Below are positions 8,236 through 10,228 of a DNA stretch of 10,228 bases, piece by piece. The position numbers were made by a program, and so were the translations under genes. The notes under the pieces were generated by a model. That model had not been told where the DNA came from, searched no databases, and was given only the letters and a program-made list of their open reading frames with translations. Origin of the DNA: Acidiferrobacteraceae bacterium (GTDB lineage Bacteria; Pseudomonadota; Gammaproteobacteria; Arenicellales; UBA868); assembly GCA_002731295.1 (NCBI GenBank), contig PCBE01000028.1:46392-56619 (forward strand). Reading direction: 5' to 3'. The stretch's first letter is position 1; each line of letters starts with the position of its first letter.

Positions 8236-8913
8236 CTATTTAGAATCTAATCGTTGGGAGGCGAGCCAGCCAATGGTGAGTGTTGCCACCACCGCACCAA
8301 CAAGCTGAGCCACTATAAAACCCGGTGCATGTGCAGGGTAGATACCACTAAAGGTATCGGTGAGGCTGCGGGCAATAGTGACGGCGGGATTGGCGAACGA
8401 TGTCGAGGCCGTAAACCAGTAAGCCGCTGTGATATACAGGCCGACCATGTAAGCCACCGCTTCGGGTCTCCAGCGTAAGGAACCCAGAATTGTCGCGACC
8501 AGCCCAAAGGTTGCCACTCCTTCAGAAAACCACTGGGCACCTCCCGTTCGTACGTGACTGGATAACTGAAATAACTCTTGTGCAAACATCAGGTGTGCCG
8601 ACCAGGTGCCGATTATTCCGCCTATGATCTGCGCTGCAAGGTAGGCGATGGCTGCACCGATGGCGATTTCCCGACGGATGAGGAAAGACAGGGTGACTGC
8701 AGGGTTGAAGTGGGCGCCGGATACAGGTCCAAAGATCGTGATGAGTACGACCAGTATGGCCCCGGTGGGAATAGTATTCCCTAAAAGTGCGATGGCTACG
8801 TTGCCACCAGCAAGGTTCTCCGCCATGATTCCAGACCCCACTACGGTTGCGAGGAGCATGGCTGTGCCTAATGTTTCTGCGACTAACCGTCGTGGCAGAT
8901 CAAACTGTGACAT
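8236..8913 (-). CDS. aqpS: AqpS-like MIP-family channel, probable arsenite exit channel
   Basis: This 225-residue membrane protein belongs to the major intrinsic protein (aquaporin) family. Both pore half-helices are intact: GAHFNPAVT with NPA at 70-72 and SFANPAVTIAR with NPA at 175-177. About six hydrophobic spans are visible. After the second NPA the conserved filter arginine is replaced by V178, with the next arginine at 182, so the pore should be wider and less polar than in water channels. It is the third gene of arsR-arsC-channel, starting 3 bases after the arsC stop, with AGGAAG at 8925-8930 as ribosome site. In Sinorhizobium meliloti, AqpS in an ars operon lets arsenite out after ArsC reduction. 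That role is inferred here from context; glycerol or water transport is the alternative. No ArsB or Acr3 is present. Confidence 0.9.
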   Translation of the reverse strand: MSQFDLPRRLVAETLGTAMLLATVVGSGIMAENLAGGNVAIALLGNTIPTGAILVVLITIFGPVSGAHFNPAVTLSFLIRREIAIGAAIAYLAAQIIGGIIGTWSAHLMFAQELFQLSSHVRTGGAQWFSEGVATFGLVATILGSLRWRPEAVAYMVGLYITAAYWFTASTSFANPAVTIARSLTDTFSGIYPAHAPGFIVAQLVGAVVATLTIGWLASQRLDSK

Positions 8914-8916
8914 GAC

Positions 8917-9198
8917 TTAAACAGCTTCCTGTGTTGAACGAGCAATACTTCGGCCAATCATTACAAGTTGTGACAGTAGCTCGGCTTTGTTGGATGAATC
9001 AATAGCTAGCTGAATAAAGGTGCTTATCTGTTTTCTCAGCAGGTTCAGCGTTGCGGGGTGAATCTCGCCACGGGGAAAGCTGCCCGCACTGTAGGCTCTA
9101 AATCGACCACTATCCATTCGCTCGAGTATTGCTTCGGCAAGGATGCTGCGTGCCGAGTTTCCGGTACAGAGAAATAGCACATTGCAGCTCGTTGGCAT
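8917..9198 (-). CDS. arsC: ArsC-type low-molecular-weight phosphatase/arsenate reductase, internally deleted
   Basis: This 93-residue protein is open and preceded by a strong ribosome site, but it is far shorter than the 130-170 residues of the family. Residues 1-55 are a good thioredoxin-type ArsC start: [13 protein letters not shown] with the P-loop C11-x5-R17, then [16 protein letters not shown] and the helix ending LLR. From about residue 56 the sequence jumps to what reads as the family's C-terminal helix ([10 protein letters not shown] ... LVMIGRS). Missing are the WDEF segment, the two resolving cysteines and the DP general-acid loop. The simplest reading is an in-frame loss of roughly 70 codons near 9025-9036. 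Arsenate reduction is therefore unlikely; arsenate binding by the P-loop alone is conceivable. The frame lies between arsR and the channel gene and is not otherwise broken. An assembly error is also possible. Confidence 0.85.
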   Translation of the reverse strand: MPTSCNVLFLCTGNSARSILAEAILERMDSGRFRAYSAGSFPRGEIHPATLNLLRKQISTFIQLAIDSSNKAELLSQLVMIGRSIARSTQEAV

Positions 9199-9205
9199 CA
9201 GTTCT

Positions 9206-9213
9206 ACCTCCTC
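9206..9213 (-). promoter_or_regulatory. Strong Shine-Dalgarno of the arsC-like gene
   Basis: On the minus strand GAGGAGGT lies 7 bases before the ATG at 9198, a near-perfect anti-16S match. It fixes the start and shows that the shortened gene still has a good translation signal. Confidence 0.8.
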
Positions 9214-9230
9214 TACGGAACGTTACACAA

Positions 9231-9578
9231 CTAGGCGGTTGCAGTGCCCCGGCGGGCTGCTGGTGACAAGAGCAGTGGCCCACACAGCTCCGGTTTGCCG
9301 TTGCAACAATCCTGAATGAGGTGATTGAGTAGTTGTCGGATGCCATCAGGATCTATGCGGTAGACAATTGAGCGTCCAAAGCGGGTGGAGCTCAATAGGC
9401 CAGCGCGTGTCAGGATGGCCAGATGTGTAGAAAGTGTGTTGTGAGGGATCGCCAGTTTGAGGGCGATCTCCCCGGCCGCAAGACCAGCGGGACCGTTTCG
9501 GACAAGGAGCCTGAACACTTGCAGACGACTGGTTTGGGCCAGTGCAGATAAGGCATCGACTGCGTGTATTTCGTCCAT
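9231..9578 (-). CDS. arsR: ArsR-family metalloid-responsive repressor
   Basis: With the start at 9578 the product is 115 residues, the usual ArsR size. The frame is open back to 9713, but those 45 extra residues are unlike the family, while MDEIHAVDALSALAQTSRL is a standard opening. The winged helix-turn-helix is clear: LAAGEIALKLAI, the recognition helix NTLSTHLAILTRAGLL, and the wing RFGRSIVYRID. Near the C-terminus DCCNGKPELC provides Cys91, Cys92 and Cys99, a cluster like the C-terminal As(III) site of the Acidithiobacillus-type ArsR rather than the CVC site of the E. coli plasmid type. Binding of arsenite should release it from DNA and open the arsR-arsC-channel operon. The arsC-like start is 32 bases downstream. 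No ribosome site precedes the ATG, and a palindrome touches the start codon; see the operator entry. Confidence 0.92.
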   Translation of the reverse strand: MDEIHAVDALSALAQTSRLQVFRLLVRNGPAGLAAGEIALKLAIPHNTLSTHLAILTRAGLLSSTRFGRSIVYRIDPDGIRQLLNHLIQDCCNGKPELCGPLLLSPAARRGTATA

Positions 9579-9598
9579 ATGTCGAGTATTATCGAAAT
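9579..9598 (-). promoter_or_regulatory. Candidate ArsR operator, imperfect palindrome next to the arsR start
   Basis: Read on the minus strand, ATTTCGATAA and TACTCGACAT form two half-sites around TCGA that match at 7 of 10 symmetric positions. It ends at the base before the arsR ATG and covers the likely -10 box, as expected for an autorepressed ars operon. The call rests on symmetry and location alone. Confidence 0.5.
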
Positions 9599-9613
9599 AA
9601 AGGTTGATTGCAA
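9585..9613 (-). promoter_or_regulatory. Candidate promoter of the ars operon
   Basis: On the minus strand TTGCAA (9608-9613) and AATACT (9585-9590) each match four of six consensus bases with a 17-base spacer. A transcript from it would begin at or within a base or two of the arsR ATG, which would make it leaderless. This fits the lack of a ribosome site. The nearby GATAAT at 9588-9593 is a better -10 by sequence but has no good -35 at normal spacing. Confidence 0.4.
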
Positions 9614-9799
9614 GATTTAGATTAGAGTTTATTGGTCGGTTCGATGGCATCTGGTCGCACACGCTCTCGGGCGCATACAATGCGCTTTCGATGGTAAGGG
9701 CACGCCGGATCATATGGCCCAGGATGGTTTTGCTGGAGTCATCAATCCGCGAGTCGTCAGCGTGCTGCCGACGTTTAATCGACGTCTCGAATCCGATTT

Positions 9800-9804
9800 A
9801 GGAG
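9800..9804 (+). promoter_or_regulatory. Shine-Dalgarno deciding the Nudix start
   Basis: AGGAG lies 5 bases before GTG at 9810. It favours this start over the in-frame ATG at 9714, which has only AAGGG 13 bases upstream. Confidence 0.65.
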
Positions 9805-9809
9805 CACCT

Positions 9810-10228
9810 GTGTCCCAGAAAGTTGTGTCTGCCAGTAATCCACCGAAACGGGATGCCGGCGAGCCTGTGGTCAGACCCAGAGATGCGAGTTCTCTGATCG
9901 TAACTCGGCGGGAACGACAAAAGATGTTTGTGCTGATGGGTCGGCGAAGCCCTACGGCACGGTTCATGCCTGGTGTTTTTGTTTTTCCGGGTGGCGCAGT
10001 TTCATCCGGTGATGGTCGCGTATTACCCGCTACTGGACTTGATCCCACCTATACCACCTTGATGGGGATTGGCCAATCACAAAGCCGAGCCCGAGCTTTG
10101 GCAATGGCAGCGGTTCGGGAAACTTGGGAAGAGACCGGATTAGTCGTCGGCGTAGCCGGCGAACTCAAGGGTAGCCGGGCGGCCTCATGGGAGGCGATTC
10201 GTTCGCTAAATCAGGTTCCTGATCTCCA
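9810..10228 (+). CDS. Nudix hydrolase, 3' end cut by window
   Basis: The frame is open from 9621 to the window end; with GTG 9810 as start, 139 residues are visible. After a short variable leader, PRDASSLIVTRR begins the Nudix fold, followed by RRSPTARFMPGVFVFPGG (residues 45-62) and the catalytic helix AVRETWEETGL at 101-111, whose REx2EExG carries the metal-binding glutamates. About 40 residues separate FPGG from that helix, more than in the standard GX5EX7REUXEEXGU box. This resembles the split box of the NUDT7/NUDT19-like group, often linked to CoA or acyl-CoA diphosphate hydrolysis, so that class is my guess; the substrate is not determined. The gene is divergent from arsR across 231 bases. 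An ATG at 9714 would add 32 residues of no recognised character. Confidence 0.85.
   Translation, partial: MSQKVVSASNPPKRDAGEPVVRPRDASSLIVTRRERQKMFVLMGRRSPTARFMPGVFVFPGGAVSSGDGRVLPATGLDPTYTTLMGIGQSQSRARALAMAAVRETWEETGLVVGVAGELKGSRAASWEAIRSLNQVPDL

Noticed and set aside
8254..8920. Plus-strand and alternative-frame open frames over the channel gene
   Set aside because: The MIP frame explains the region with two NPA motifs; the others lack any family signal.
9579..9713. N-terminal extension of arsR by 45 residues
   Set aside because: The added residues are unlike ArsR proteins and would run through the promoter and operator-like palindrome; the family start fits 9578.
9710..10048. 112-residue open frame on the minus strand
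   Set aside because: It lies antisense to the clear Nudix gene and has no recognisable motif; best explained as a shadow frame.
1..10228. Defence system, CRISPR array, mobile element or attachment site
   Set aside because: I scanned for repeated units, transposase or integrase motifs and tRNA-like ends and saw none; all substantial frames belong to recognised families.

Overview
This window reads as a chromosomal segment of a proteobacterium, most likely a gammaproteobacterium. The evidence is the order gltB-gltD-(pyrF)-hemE, which matches the gltB-gltD-hemE order of Pseudomonas relatives; an LpxD, which implies a lipid A outer membrane; and an E. coli-type PyrF and HemE. The genus cannot be told from this sequence. 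Gene density is high and no gap exceeds about 235 bases. I see no tRNA, rRNA, insertion sequence, prophage or CRISPR array.

Left part (1-4834, all + strand) is a tightly packed metabolic run. It holds the C-terminal third of glutamate synthase large subunit (gltB, cut by the window start), the small subunit gltD, orotidine-5'-phosphate decarboxylase (pyrF) and uroporphyrinogen decarboxylase (hemE). The gltD/pyrF and pyrF/hemE junctions are only 4 bases each, so these genes are probably one transcription unit joining nitrogen assimilation, pyrimidine synthesis and haem synthesis. A 212-base gap with a good sigma-70-like promoter then leads to a solitary lpxD (5047-6057). It is away from its usual bamA-lpxD-fabZ-lpxA-lpxB setting and has altered residues in the uridine-binding segment.

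Middle part (6260-8191, + strand) is a two-gene phosphate unit: a PiT-family phosphate permease followed by its DUF47/PhoU-like partner, whose Shine-Dalgarno overlaps the permease stop codon.

Right part (8236-9578, - strand) is a small arsenic operon convergent to the phosphate unit. In transcription order it is arsR (repressor with a C-terminal CC...C metalloid motif), an arsC-like low-molecular-weight phosphatase gene, and an AqpS-like MIP channel gene. There is no ArsB or Acr3 pump, so the layout resembles the Sinorhizobium-type route in which arsenate is reduced and arsenite leaves through an aquaporin. The arsC copy appears to have lost its whole middle in frame: it keeps the P-loop and the last helix but lacks the resolving cysteines and the general-acid loop. 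PiT permeases are a known arsenate entry route, so the convergent pairing may be functional, but that is inference.

The window ends inside a divergently oriented Nudix hydrolase gene (from 9810). I did not find a clearly new multi-gene system. The best second-look items are the internally deleted ArsC, the apparently leaderless arsR with an overlapping palindromic operator, the R-to-V channel filter, and the orphan divergent LpxD.
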